Positions 1 to 13,524 of a DNA stretch of 64,000 nt are shown here, one piece after another. This DNA comes from Paragonimus westermani. Lineage: Eukaryota > Platyhelminthes > Trematoda > Plagiorchiida > Troglotrematidae. Below the pieces are notes generated by a model. The model was not told the DNA's origin. It saw only the letters and a list, made by a program, of their open reading frames with translations, and did no database searches. Every line of letters starts with the position of its first letter. Positions within the stretch are counted from its first letter, which is position 1. The stretch covers positions 71,260 to 135,259 of the forward strand of contig QNGE01001696.1 of assembly GCA_008508345.1 (NCBI GenBank), read 5' to 3'. Made by a program: the position numbers and the translations under genes.

Positions 1-140
1 TGTAACTGCTTTTCGTCTGACTGCTCCCCTTTGGCCTGTCTGACAAGGTTGCACCTGGAAGGACCGGAGTCCTAGTCAGCATAGCCCGCCGGATCAAAAC
101 AGTACACAAGCCCGACCACCACGTCAAGGTAGCAGTATAG
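1..140 (-). mobile_element. 5' end of an RTE-type LINE, cut by the window edge
   Basis: Read on the minus strand, this stretch starts near 140 with CTACCTTGACGTGGTGGTCG, then GGCTTGTGTACTG, and later the phrase GTCCTTCCAGGTGCAACCTTG. This resembles the widely shared 5' leader of RTE/Rex3/BovB-type non-LTR retrotransposons, where a CTACCTTGACGTGGTGG-like sequence precedes the endonuclease ORF. The body of the element would lie to the left of the window. The assignment rests on remembered family sequence and not on a search. The adjoining AT/GT microsatellite could be a by-product of insertion. Confidence 0.5.
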
Positions 141-142
141 GT

Positions 143-198
143 CGGAATACATACATATACATATATATACATATATATATGTGTGTGTGTGTATTCCG
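143..198. repeat. AT/AC/GT microsatellite in a small palindrome
   Basis: An alternating purine-pyrimidine run (ATACATATAC, then ATATAT, then a GT run) is bounded by CGGAATAC and GTATTCCG. The whole 56-bp segment can therefore fold into a hairpin. Confidence 0.8.
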
Positions 199-294
199 AT
201 ACATTTATTTGCTCGGTAAGGGATCCTAATATGGATTTGGAACGTCGCGATGAATCGTTCACTACTCAGTTTTTGCCCCTTTTTCAACTATAAT

Positions 295-316
295 GTATAT
301 ATATATATATATATTC
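295..316. repeat. TA dinucleotide microsatellite
   Basis: About eleven TA repeats lie here. No function is implied. Confidence 0.85.
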
Positions 317-1747
317 AGACTAAGATCACCCATCAAACAAGCAAACGATTGGAAAGAACATCTCCGAATAAACTTGAAGAACGCAACAGTCATGACGTAA
401 GACACATTACTAAGCACTATTTCGCTTGTTCGTTCTTTTCAATTACATACGAGAAATGGTGTACAACCAACTGAGCATGTAGATGCCTAGAGGCTAAATT
501 TCCAGAGTGATCAATCATCACTCGGTCATGTAATCGGAAAAAATGATAACAGGTAAGGAAATAAAGTGAAAACAAAGAATGGTGGTAAAAAAACAAGGAT
601 AGGAAGAACATACAGACGATGTAACGTATTACCAAAGTGGCGACGGGTTCACTACCATCTATTTCTGGACGCATAACGGTGGGTTTGTACAGTTATAATA
701 AGCGTTACCGAAAAAGCTAAAGCTTGTCTGTCCGTTTTCCGACAGAATGTGGGATGCTTTAACACCTTGTATCTACATCTGTATCTATTATAAATATTTT
801 CGTTTACATGGTCAGTGGTCTTTAAAAAGTTTCTTTTGCAAGCTGCCACAAGTTCAATTGTTTGTGCATCATTTCACGTGTGTAATCCAAAAGGTTGAAC
901 GAAATGATGTTTGAGCCTCTTAAACACGACGATCATTGTGTTCTTCAAAGGAAGTGATTGCCGGATTGAGATTGTTCTACCGCTAATCGTGTTTGCCAGT
1001 CCGCCCGCTTTACTTGTCAACTTCAACGTTGTTGGCGGAATGGCTTTCTACATCCACGTGTCCAGTGAATGAATTTCGCGAACAGAGAACTTCCAGTGCG
1101 GGCTGCTTTCCTTTTACTTTTGCCCGCGCGTGATCCTTGTTGATCTGTGCTTGCGCCGTGGTGCCATATTTGTTATCTGGGGTAGGCCCGTATCATCGCT
1201 AGTCTGTCGTGCATGCGTGTGCACAGTTGTGTGGCTGTCCCACCCATAGAGTTGGTCACATCTGCGAAATTTAATCGTGTAGACCACGCCAGACTGTGCA
1301 CGCGGTTCCACACGATTCGTAGCAGTCACCAAAGCTGAACGGCCTATTGAGTCCGGCTAGGATTCCCAGTGTTTGGATTTTCCTTTGGACTGTTTCAGCC
1401 GTGCCGTGAATGCATATTAATGTTATCCGCGCTTTTTGTTCTCCTACATCAGCTATTGTGGATCCTGCGATGGGTGTTTTGTGAAAATGATGTTGTTCTC
1501 CTTCCAGGTAAACAGTTTGAACAGAAGTTCTCGTTCTTGTCTTCTAAGTTCGGATGGGTTACAGTGCCTGCTTACACGTCGATACAATGTTCACATGTAG
1601 CCTTTAGGGTGGCAGGCTGAATGATAGCCGTTGAACTTGAGAATGACATCAATTGTTGTCGGTTTTTGATGGACAGTGTTTCAAGTTTGCTATCAGGTCT
1701 CTAAATGACCGCTACGTCGAGAAGAAAGGCAAGAATATTTGTAATAG
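317..1747. other. Unassigned intergenic DNA
   Basis: Only ORFs of under 90 codons on both strands. No similarity to a known protein, RNA gene or repeat is visible. Confidence 0.5.
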
Positions 1748-1913
1748 GCAGTCCTGTTACGACAAATCCATTATCAGTTAAGGCACTCCGAAAACAGGCA
1801 GTGCCTGTTAGTAAACTTATATATATATATACATATATATAAGTTTACTAACAGGCATTCTGCCTGTTTCCGAAGTATTTTAACTTATAGTGTCCTTGTC
1901 GTAACAGGACTGC
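1748..1913. mobile_element. 166-bp foldback element (MITE-like)
   Basis: The segment is one long imperfect palindrome with arms of about 82 bp. The outer 18 bp (1748-1765, GCAGTCCTGTTACGACAA) pair perfectly with 1896-1913. A middle section contains CCGAAAACAGGCA against TGCCTGTTTCCGAAG. The inner arms (GTGCCTGTTAGTAAACTTAT and its complement) flank a TATATA centre around 1819-1852. Such structure and size fit a miniature inverted-repeat or foldback transposon. No clear target-site duplication is visible, so the superfamily is unknown, and it could instead be an aborted tandem inversion. Confidence 0.65.
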
Positions 1914-4900
1914 GTGCTACAGAGTTTCCATCCCTTCTCTATAGCATTACATGTTGGAGTGCAGTTCTTACAAACGGGGCTTGTACTGGGTTTCTATCGA
2001 TCTGTAGTCAACATTTCGGAGATAACACTTTGTGAATCCGTCTCTGTTCTTCGCGCGACGCCCTTCAAAAAGCGGGTGAACTGACGAATTTTTCGTCCCT
2101 CCCGGCAAGTAGACATCAGCATATCAAGATTCTGTGGATTTTATCTTCTTTGAAATACATTGCGGTCTTCCGAACATTGTTTGATTGCGTGTACAGAATA
2201 GTGAGGAAGCATGCGAACAGGCTGTGGGGATCTGTTCGAATTGTCAGGCATTTTGAACACTTAAACGAATATGCAGATGCACTGAGCTGTGAGTGCTGGA
2301 TGCAAAAACACACAGGGCAACCGATACAATTGTACACACTGGTCGTATTTAGCAAGGTAGAAAACGACGCCCTCAGAAGTGGTTTTATTATGGGTGCGCT
2401 TAAAGACTGTTAATTAGGCGAATTATACAACAGTAGCAGCTGTCTTGGAATATCATTAATTTCTGTTCTATACTTCTCTTCACGTGTGTGTATGTGTTAA
2501 CCCAGGTGGCTATCAACAAGTTTGTCTACCACACTTGACACCTGCGTAGTCTTTGCTGGTCTTCAAGTTAAGTTCAATTACAGAGTTTTACGGCACGTAA
2601 CGGGTGAATTTTCAACCATAGTATAACAATGTATTACAAAGAACAAAATGACAGGTCAACATGTTCGGTGGATAGTGTATGGTTTTGTTTACATTCACGT
2701 ATGTTTTTTAGTCAGATTAATCGCGTTTAAACACAAACTGTTAGTAAAAATTACTGAATGTACAAATGAAGGAGGGCTGCTGCCATGTATGGAGGATGAC
2801 TGACGCTTATAGATTTTGTGAGAGATGGATGAGAACGATCGGTGAGTAGTTAATATGAACCTTCATCATGAGCTAAGAGGTACTTAAAATAAATACGCTT
2901 AACTGCAATTTAGATGCACAACTACAAGAAATAGACAACTGATGAATGGGTTGCAATTTTGAAGCATTTGAAAAGGAGGTCAACGGGTATAACTAGCGAA
3001 CAATACAACCATCCAGAGAGAGAGAGGGCTTACCAACCAAACGCTCAAGTAGCTTTTAAACGAATGTAAAAACGCGGGACGGCTGACTTAAAACAATAAT
3101 GAAAATTGATATCGTTTGTCTAATCTTGTTTCGTTAGGTAGGCCTATTGCCACCAATTTTTTGATGGCTGTCAATAGCTGATCCCAGAAACCAACGATGT
3201 GGTAGTTGACAGTTGTTTCGATTTACATGAGTTTCGTCAGTACGTTGCATGCGTGGAACCCAGTCCGAGACCTGCAGTTAAGATTCAGCGGTTTAGTCCA
3301 AAAACTATCAAGTGGACCGGCAGATTGTAGTAATATAAATTCGTGCTAATAGTTCTGGTGTCAATCACCGGGTCTGGGTGCTTAAAAAAGTGATGGCGAT
3401 ATGAAAAGAGAGTAAATATTCTCTCGGAAACGAAGGAGACCCAATCAAATGGAACACTTACGTGGATAAAAGACGTGAAGTGCCCCAGGATTATTGACCA
3501 TTAAGTTCCATGAATGGCGTAGTTCAGACTTATGTTGACATCAGATTAAGGTGAACTTTGAATCAAAGTTCGGTTATTCTTTTGCACGATCATAAACAGA
3601 ATCCGAATGAAGAAGACATCGGAGCACATGACGAGTTGTAGGTCACATAAGCTGGTGGCAGTCAGAGATCTTTCCATGACAACTGAGGACTCGGACCCTA
3701 AACTGTAATTCAAGACCATACTTTGGTCTGCCGGCTGGTTTTCTAGTTCACAGTGTCATCGAGGAACGATCGGACACTTTCGTTGTAAAGTGGTAAACGC
3801 CGCCCACCGGTCATCGCTATTTTCAGATTCTGAGATGTTATACGGTTAGTCTACCTAGGTTAAGCCACAAGGCGCCAGATTTGGTCATGCAAGAAGTTTT
3901 TACGAAGTTACTGGTTCTATGCAACAGAACACTCACTGGGTAACAGCCCCAGGTTCCAGGTTTAATTACACATTCAGATGTGACTGCCCTGTCGAACTCG
4001 GTTTCAAAACACGTAAACATGAGTGCATTTCCCGGCTGGAATAAAACTCTGCATTAGTGCTAAGGTATACTAACTCTAGTCTGATGCTTCATGTATAGAG
4101 GAACAGCCAAGGAATTTGTTTGAATGTGTGCAAATTCCAGTGGGCTACAAGCACCGGACCTTTAAACAAATAAACACCAGTGGATGGAAATGTAAAATAT
4201 GGCTAGTTTTCAGTGACCTTTCGTGTTGTGGTGACATGCAAGAAATACGGTCAAGCGCTCGGTAACTAGAGACGATGACAAGTTACCGAATGTCTTGTGA
4301 TGTTGGCCGATCTTCCCCACAAGGTATCCGAATTAACCGTGAACAAATTAGTTAGTGCTTAAAATTTATTCTACGAGACAGATTCCAGTTTGTTCTAGTA
4401 CCATTTCCTTCAAACCCCCTCAGTCTCTCACCTTCTCATCTAATTTAACGCGATGTCAACTTCCATTCCATTTAATGAGCCCAATGTAAGTGATAACATC
4501 AGAACAATGAGAAATAAATACCTTATATAACGTATTCCAACATAAAAGTTTAGGAGTGTTTGTTGATCACTGTGACTGTCAATCACAATCCAACCGCATC
4601 AGCTTTTCAATATCAGATTGAAAGTTGTCTGAATCTAAAACTTTAAATACAGCTTTGTTACCCACTTTCTAACTACCTTTCTGTTATCATCCACTTGTGC
4701 ACTCACACTGACATTATCTATTCTGAAAGATCATGACCACATAAATAAAATAGCCAGATGATAATGTAAGAAAATGACATATCAAAACAGTAATGACCCT
4801 CCAAAAATATTTCCTTATTCGGCCTCATCCCAGTCAACTAGGTCAGTCATAAAATCATAACGACAATGGTTAAGTAGTATCTAGCTGTATCAGTAGTTGC

Positions 4901-7900
4901 GAGCAAACGTTGGAAGCTGCGCAACGAAGTTGAGTTTAACAAAACAACCTGGGTGGACAAAGAAACACTATGTAACTGTGTTCACATAAAATCTGAGTCG
5001 AACGATTTACAGTGGGCTACAGGTGGGATAGTTACAACTGGTTATTCAATACTGGTTGTCTTTCATTTACAGTTCACCAAGCATTTCACGAAAAAAGTTC
5101 CTGGTTGTAATAAATCAATCATTTTGACTCAAGGTGCTCAAAACTGTAAGAAGCACATCCACTAAAACCGTAAAGACAGAAAAGTTCTATTAACCACCAT
5201 TTTAACATCATATAGGTGACTCATTCAATGCTGTGGGCTAGACAAGCGTAAATTATCTATTTCCGCAAAATAATTGTTTGTTTGTAGTGTTTTTCGAGAG
5301 TGTGAGATTTGGTTAGAGGTTGCGATTTTTCTGCATTTTTTGTCTCCAAGATGCACAGAAAAAACCACTGTCTATTGTCTAGTGAACACGAAATGTATGT
5401 ACGTGTTTATAAATGTGTGTGTATGACAGTGGTTGTTTATGCGCCTGCGCCTGTACATTCATTCATGCGTTTGGGTTTACGTAGCTTTTGAATCATATAA
5501 AAACATACCCTATTGACCGGTATCCTCGCGTCACTGTTTGACCAACTGTCCGTGTCGCAATACCGTAGTCATAACACTCATAGAGCAACCAACATCTGGT
5601 GTAGCTGTGGTAATGCTGGTTTGTGGCGTTGGTCATTTTTGTGTTTTTCTTTGTTTGTGAAGTAATGAGTATTTATTCAGTCGTCTACTCTTCATGCGAC
5701 CGAGAGAAATTGTCCGATTTTCTACTACTCAGACACAATACGATTAATCCGCCTCGTCAAACGAGGTTGTCTTAGAGTGTGTTGTTGATGAACGAAGATG
5801 ACTGTGGGACACGAATATCGCACACTATCCAGATGAATAGCCAAACATTGATCTCCTGATGAGATTACCTCATCCGAAGATTACTCAGTCAACATCACCG
5901 ACACAAACGCGCACATAGTGAATGCACATAGAATAAACAAAGGCCAACCGCCGTCTTGCTGATTGACATTCGTTAACCCAGATTAATCGGACAACCATGG
6001 ATGTATGCATGTAGGCAAACAAAATCCTAACCAATCTGTTTGTGTACGCTTGCATGCGCGCGTCTGTGTGTGCCTGTGAGTGTGTATAGAATTTCTGCTT
6101 ACGCAAGCAATTTACCGAACGTGAGTTTCTCCATTCACTTTACCAAATCCCCTTGAATGGGTCACCTAAACATTGTTTTGATGGTATGGCTACACTCTGT
6201 ACAACGGTTCTGTTGAGAGATATTTCAGCCTGGATATGAACGCTGGGGGGTCGATACAAGCATACACACCCAGGATAATTGGTTGAGATGATAAAACAGG
6301 AAGTTGAACGCATTTAGGCTGATGAGGAAAGTATGGAGAACTCTAATTGTTTGTCCGGAAACTCAAACAAAATAACGGGCTCAGTGCTTGTCGAGGGGTT
6401 CCACAGTCTGCATTGGAAAAATCTGACAAGAGCCATGAAGTACGGTGTCCCCAGGTCCTGTCAAAAACGTTTACATGGGAACTGCGTTGGATTAGACTGA
6501 TCTCATTGGCTGATCATGCACGATTTATCGCATGTCGATTTTGAACTGTTTACAAATGTTTGGGCGGAATTTCAATTGAAAACCGTCTTTTAGTGTTCTG
6601 AATAACATCGCTTATCCACATTTTCTTTGTTTCATACGCATTGTTCGAAGTGATAAGGACTTCTCAACTATTAGCTGATCAGCATGACCTACAAATTCTC
6701 AGGGTTAGCGAACTAAGAAATTCTGAACCTGAGAAGAAACCAACAAGTAATCCGTTCATGAGTTTCTGTCCCGTTTTTCATCGGGATGTTGGTCTCTTAG
6801 GCATACCGATTGAATTGGTCAGAGCAACAGTGTTTGCCTTCTTTCAAAATGATCACATGAACTGAACACTATTGCCTTCAGATATGGGTATTATGTCATG
6901 TCTACTGTAAAGTTACCAACGTTGTGTTAAACACACTTGTCTAAGAACTACGAGGGCGAGAATGCAATTTCCGGTCCAGAAGAGTTTATATGTTATTGAT
7001 GAGTTTTAATAAGATGACACCTGAATCTAGGCTTAAACCCTTGGATGTGAGCCAACTGAACAGCTTTACACTGCTGTATAACATGCAGCTTCGCTTGTGA
7101 GAGGTGTGCTACATCCGAGAACAAAAGGGTAGATCTTAACGCCAAGAAGACCACGGGCCCGAAACGACTGTTGAAAAAACGTGTATGCACCACGAGGAAC
7201 GTAACACCAGGGTGAATGACAACACACTTCTAACCATTGTATGTGTGTGGATACAAGTCAGCTACGCAAATGAGTATGAGCTTTCTTTGTGCTATATTTC
7301 CACATAACCGGTAAAAGATTTCCTTCGATACAGGACTTCACAAGTCGTGTCTTTTACAAACAGAACAAGACTTTAGCTTTGGTAATCCTAGACACTCGCT
7401 TGGGAACGAAATATGATTGGATACGAATCGTACCACAAAGTTTCAACTAAATGGACTTGTTTAAAGACTCACGCTACTCTATGACTGAACAAGTTGCCGA
7501 ACATACCTTTGACCAAGAAAGTCCCCAAAGTTATGTCGGGAACAACTGATCGTGAGAAGAGTGACCTGAAAATAGGTGCAATCTTGGTTAGTTTTATCAT
7601 AAAGTTGGGATGTTCATGCATGAACTGTTTTGGGTATTGGATAAATTCTTTTTGCATGGCCAGGTTCCATTTGTTTTTTTGCATGACAGCAAAACCTATC
7701 TCAGCATATATCATCACCCGTTTTGTTTAGAAGTAGGGACAAAAAATATCTTACACAAATGACTAACGACATGAGCACCACATGTCGACGAAACATTTTA
7801 TCACGCACAGAACAAGTTCTAATTCCTTTTTGAAGTATGAATATTATACTCAGTGAATTAGTTTAACTGCTTCCAACCTTGTATTGTGAAATACAGTATG

Positions 7901-10900
7901 GGGTGGTTAGCTAATTATCAGTAAAACATTAATGACATTCCCAGAATCAACAAAATAACTGTCGGGTTTGACTCTATGCAAATTGCCAACGACATCCACA
8001 ACGGAACTGAAGCACTTATACGTGGATAGTTGTTTATGCATTTGGCGCACAGGCCGCTGCAACGGCTCGTAATTTAATGATGACTTTTGGATAATTAGTT
8101 TAAGACGCCTCCATTCAAACTCATCAATACCATTGTACATTTTTGGTCTTTATTTGCGTTTGTATAGTCACCGGTTCTCGGAAACTCATGTTTTACCGTC
8201 TATTGTGAATACGGTTTACAAATAGGAAAAAGCTGGATACCATCCTCATAATATTCTTAGAACCTACTGTCTTTTATAGAAATGTGAAAATAGTCTACAC
8301 CGTATGAAAGTGTCCAACGCGTCAGTATTCTCAAATATGACCTTCTTTTTGCTAAACCATGGTAATCATGGCGTCGTGAACTCAGTCTAGTAATCAGTGA
8401 ACACATTGCGATAATTTTATTCCATTATTATACAAAACCTTGATAAAGTTATCATAATGTGCTTTAATAAATATATGCGTATTAATGACGGTTAACCTTA
8501 AAGCTGTCCTCATTTAACTTCAACGACGTTTATGTGAAACAGTTTCACCTGTTTCCATCTGTATATGAGGGATCTTGCGCAGAATGGTTGTCCGCTGAAT
8601 AGGGAAAATAATCTGTTGATGAAATTTTATCCCACTGTATTTATAATTCAGTAAGTCACCAAGTGAATTATGGGTTGGTGGTTGGAGTAGATAACAAATG
8701 ACAACTTTCAGGCAATTGCGATGTCCATCAGCGCTTAGAGCAAATTTTGTACATTGATGGTATCGCATCAATAATCTGTGCAAAATGGCCAAAAAATGTT
8801 ATGAATACACCATTACTTATGCTACGTTGCCTTGCGAAATTTATGCTGCTGTCAAATTTCATAAAGTAGGCTGAGTTTCTGAGGAGTTCAAGCAACGTCC
8901 TCTAGCATTTGCACTGATCCCCGGACTCCAAATCGTCTGAGATGAAAGTCACAACTAACACGCAAATGAATTTTTAACCATATCATTTTACATGAACTCA
9001 GTGAACAATTAAAAGACTACGTGGGTCATTCAATAATTGTACTGTTCTTCGAGAGAAAAGTAGACATTTCTTCAACAAATTTTTCACACAGGCTTGCAAC
9101 CGAAGTGCAGTACATATCATAAATTCGAATTAACTGTTTACTGAAATTCGGCTGATTGTTTAGAAACACGTTTTCCCTATCAGTTTTTATTGCTTTAGAA
9201 AGCATCCTCGCTTTTATTTCACGGCTTTTTGCGTTAACTAAAACACGTTCAGTAACCACGATTTACAATGCTGAAATGAACAGGAATACCGCACATGTCG
9301 ATTAATTCCAGACGGAGAGAATGGATATATATAAGCACTTTGCTTCGTGTATTAATCATACATTAAGCTCTTAAGATGTGTTAGTTTACATCTGACGGAA
9401 GTGGCATTGTGGTCCACATCTTGAACAAGTTTGTGTACCATGCGTATTACGATTGTTCAGAACGCAAGTGGTTGTTTCAGGGGTGGCAGAAAACTATCTA
9501 TCTCCGAATTCGATTATGAGGCGTTGTGGTGATGGAAAAGCTCAGCTAGCTGGAAAACTGTCACATTTAACAGAACGTTTGACAAGGTTGTTAATCATGC
9601 AACCATAAGTCCGTATGTTAATTATGTTCTTCCGTCATCTGTGATACCGGACTAGCACCGTTCATCCACTTAGGAACACCATCCATAAGCAGATTGTGCG
9701 CTGCTTATGAGGACTTTGGGTTGCAATTTCTACTAGAAAACCACACCAAATGTTTAATCTCGTTGCTCGAAGCCACAACACATAGCGAAGTAGGCCGGTA
9801 ACCTTCCATTCACCAAGTGAACCGTTAGGTTCGGCACCAAACTGGCCGAGTGTTCATTGTGTTGATCCTCCTATTAACCTATATGTACCACTGAGTCCAC
9901 AGCTGTTTAAAGCATATTTTGCAAGCTGTCTTGCCCAGGGGAATCATTCAGAAGCTAATCGATTTAGCATCTCTTTTCGATAACGGATGACGCTCGGATT
10001 TACCAGGAGAGAAACCACATTCAGTCCTTTTGTTGCAAGATAATAGGGATAACATTTGATTGATGCACATGCGTTCAACATACCACCACAAACTGGTAAA
10101 GTCACACACTGCATTCATCATGATTAATGAGGTGATGAGGTTGGCGACTGTCCGCACCGGAAAAGTGTAGGCTACACCACGTTCGGTAAAAAGGTTCCAA
10201 GATATGCACGCTTGAACAGAACGTGTTAAACATTCGGGGTGACCATTTCCACTGACTCAGTTATCAGAATAGCTGCTTCATCTATGGGAACACAAACCAA
10301 AACGACTCCGAGATCTGTAGGAGGAAAGCTGAGACGGGCATCAGAGCAGCGGCATTAGGACTGAGTTGGGATCGTCATCAGTGATATGAAACCATTTATT
10401 GGTGATTTGTATGCAGCTATTGCTTGCGGGGGATAATCCCACTTCCCTCTGTTTACTTCACTTGGTAATATGTGTTTAGCTCTAACGTTTTCTCCTGCTA
10501 ACGTAACTTCAATCGACGCTAGGAACCGAGCACTTTTTCCTGGGTTGGCGGTGATTACCTTACGCAAAAGCCTCTCCTACACAAGGATACTAATTCCAAT
10601 TAATATCAAACCCATCTATATGTGTTCGATCGATTTCAAGAGAACTGAAATCAGCCGTTCCACTTAGGCAGTAAATGGACTACAGTAACGGCTGATAACG
10701 CTTTCAGACAGTTAAAATAGACACAGGTGGCTGACTGATCGAATTAAGTTTTCCACAGGAAACCGGGCGCTCTTAGGCTCCAGTACGTTCTGGTCTGCTT
10801 GTAAGGCCGTCCACTTTAGTTGATTTAAGAATTGTTTTTTGTTATGGAAACGCTTACCAAACTATCATTCGACTATTGTATAGCACGCAGCCCGTTAAGT

Positions 10901-13524
10901 GTCCAGCTTGTAGTAGCGGCCCTAAATTGAAGCGATGTCAAAGTTTACAATATTTGTAATCCGATTGTCGTTGCATATCAATTTTCGGTTTGTTCACAGA
11001 GGAGGAGTAGGAGTGTAGATGTGAGATCGATTCGTTTCATGCAACCACGCCAATTTGACCTATAAAATATAGACTACAGTTAGTACAAAAGTGGCTGGCA
11101 GCAACTGTCGGAAGATGTAGTTGACCTACGTCAACCAGAATTGGCATATTTAGTCTCACGGTAAATCTAACAAGCCGGTGGACATTAAAAATGTGGTTTC
11201 GCACTCGTTTGTTTCCTTCTGTAAATGTCAGTCAAGTATGTGGCTTCCGTTATTGGTTTACCAAAGATAGGTGTTGGTTCCGTAAAAGAATGTATCCTAA
11301 ACATAGAAATCATAGGTTCAGGAAAATATGCACGCATCATTTGCAGCCGAAAACTAAAAACATACCGGTCATATGATTACATGTCTTGTTGCAGTGACGA
11401 CCTGATATATTGTTTAAATCAGTTCTGTGCACATAACACCGGTCAGTAGCTTCTGCTGAATATCATCCCGCAGACAGCTGGCTTTTCCAAGTGTGGTGGG
11501 GACACTGTGGGTGAGTTAGAAAAATCAGCCAAACGACCTGTTGTCAATGGACGCGTAGCCTCCGAACAACTTGAGATTTTTGTTACTTGGATCGCACTTA
11601 AGACGCACTGTGTCATAGACGCGAATTGGTTATCTGCACGGTGTGAAGAAGATTAATTTGTTTCGAGGTAAACTGTGTTGGTTTTTGACTTAACCGGGTT
11701 AACCTTGTTTTACCAGGCTTGATGGTTATTTTGCCTGAAACATTTGGATGTATTAGCTTATACATATTTCAGTACGTCTTCTATCGGTTCTGGCGAATTT
11801 GATAACGTAGGTCCGACGTTTCTAAGTTGGAAACAATGGAGCAGAATTACCACGTCATCATTTCAGAGATCAGTAACATGATTAATGACAGTTATGCCTG
11901 CACCACTGAGTCTAGGGAAGTAAAGAACAATTAAAATTTTCACGTTGAAGTATCGTAATGATTTGCTCGCACATCAAAGTTCTGAACGCCGGTTTGGATG
12001 TTACAGATTTTCAGGACCAAATAGTGGATTTGTCCTCTCTTAGGGTGAAGTACGCAATATTCCAGTGAGCAGTTTGGTAGCAAGTTGCCACATGAGCCGT
12101 TCGAAATGGCATATTTTTCACAATGCACGTGTCAAAGTCTGTCAGTAGCGTTCATTCAAGAGCCAACCCGTCCTAACCAATGATTCTATGAAGTTTCCAT
12201 AATGTGTCAGTGAAAACTGAGAGATATTTCCGCAACTACCAGTAGAATATCCACAACTCGTTTTAGAAATCTCTGAGAATTATGCAAACGGTCGTTCAGC
12301 CCTGGTCCACTTGGATGTTTGTACCACTGCTTTCGAAACTATGCTGGATGGACGGAGCCACAGAAGGATATGGTTAAAGTTCAACAGGTGAACTTGTTTG
12401 CCGGTTACTTGTGTGGCTCAAACAACTTCCACTCAATCAGTTTGCTTCATCCAAGTGTACTTTGGCATTATTCGGTTTGTATAGCACTTTTCGGCTATTT
12501 ATTATGATGCTTTGTACATAAATATCCAGTCAGAAGACAGACGAAGTTAAAACAGACTAAGAAGGGCACTGACCAACGATACCATACAGTTTGTTGAATG
12601 TCAACAAACTGTGTTAAACAAAAGTCATATGTGAAAACCACGCTAGTTGGTCGATGAATGCAGTGATGAATCGTGAAATTGTTTTTAAAGCCCATAGCAG
12701 CGGATAAAATAGACTTGAAAATCTTGACGTTTTTACACAACGCAGTTATAAAACACATTAAGACAGAGTGTTCTTAAGGGAGATTTAAATCAGGCAGGAT
12801 GAGTCACAAACATTCAGAAGGTGGTCGAACTGTGTTGTAATAGAATGATCCTACAAGGGTTTCAGATACAACATGCAGCCTAGTGTATTTTGATTTGAAA
12901 GTGATACATCAAAATCAGTGCATCCAACGGCGAATCTATGAACCTCGAAGAATCTGTACCGCCATTCTTATTACTGCCATACATTTACGATGCGGTTAAA
13001 TCAGTCATGGTCAATGACCAGAAAGAAAAACGTGGACCCTACCAGTAGACGGAAATTGCTGTCCGTCGCACTAGGCTACCAACCATTTAACCTGAATAGA
13101 ACACCTTGTAGGGTAGAAGAACAAGCATAAGGATGTATCTCGTTGTGATCACTCAAGGCAAACGATATATGCACCCTAATAATCGTTGTGTTCAAAAGAA
13201 GTTGGATCAGCCTAAGAGATAGACGTTTTCATAATGCTATTTTTCAAGATGAAGATTACAACTAGTTCAAACCTGTTTTCAAGTAGAGCAATTCTTAACA
13301 GTTCACTTGGTCTCGCTTTGTAATAATTACCATATTAGAACACAATGAAACAGCAGGTGTCTACTGGTTGGTTAGCTTGCCCATTGTCCGCAGCGTATCC
13401 AGCCCGTGTACTTTAGAAGAGGATTGGTGAAGAGCAAGTTGCTCAACGAAAGCCAGCAAATAAAAACAGATTTCTCAGTAAGTCACACAGGGCAAATTTT
13501 CTACAACGTAGATTAAGCGAAGTA
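1914..13524. other. Unassigned intergenic DNA
   Basis: An 11.6-kb stretch with only ORFs shorter than about 90 codons on both strands. Apart from the dispersed repeat at 7181-7354 I can identify no gene, RNA or named element. Isolated exons of an unknown gene could be hidden here and would not be detectable by eye. Confidence 0.4.
7181..7354 (+). repeat. Dispersed repeat, copy 1
   Basis: It shares a recognisable order of blocks with 51943-52114 in the same orientation: GTGTATGCAC, GAATGACAACA-ACTTCTA, a GTGTGTG run, TCAGCT--G-AAATG, GTGCTATATTT--ACATAACC, and CTTC-CAAG--GTCTTT. The copies are diverged, with small indels. No coding potential or terminal repeat was seen, so the element type is unknown; a SINE or a solo LTR fragment are possibilities. 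Confidence 0.6.
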
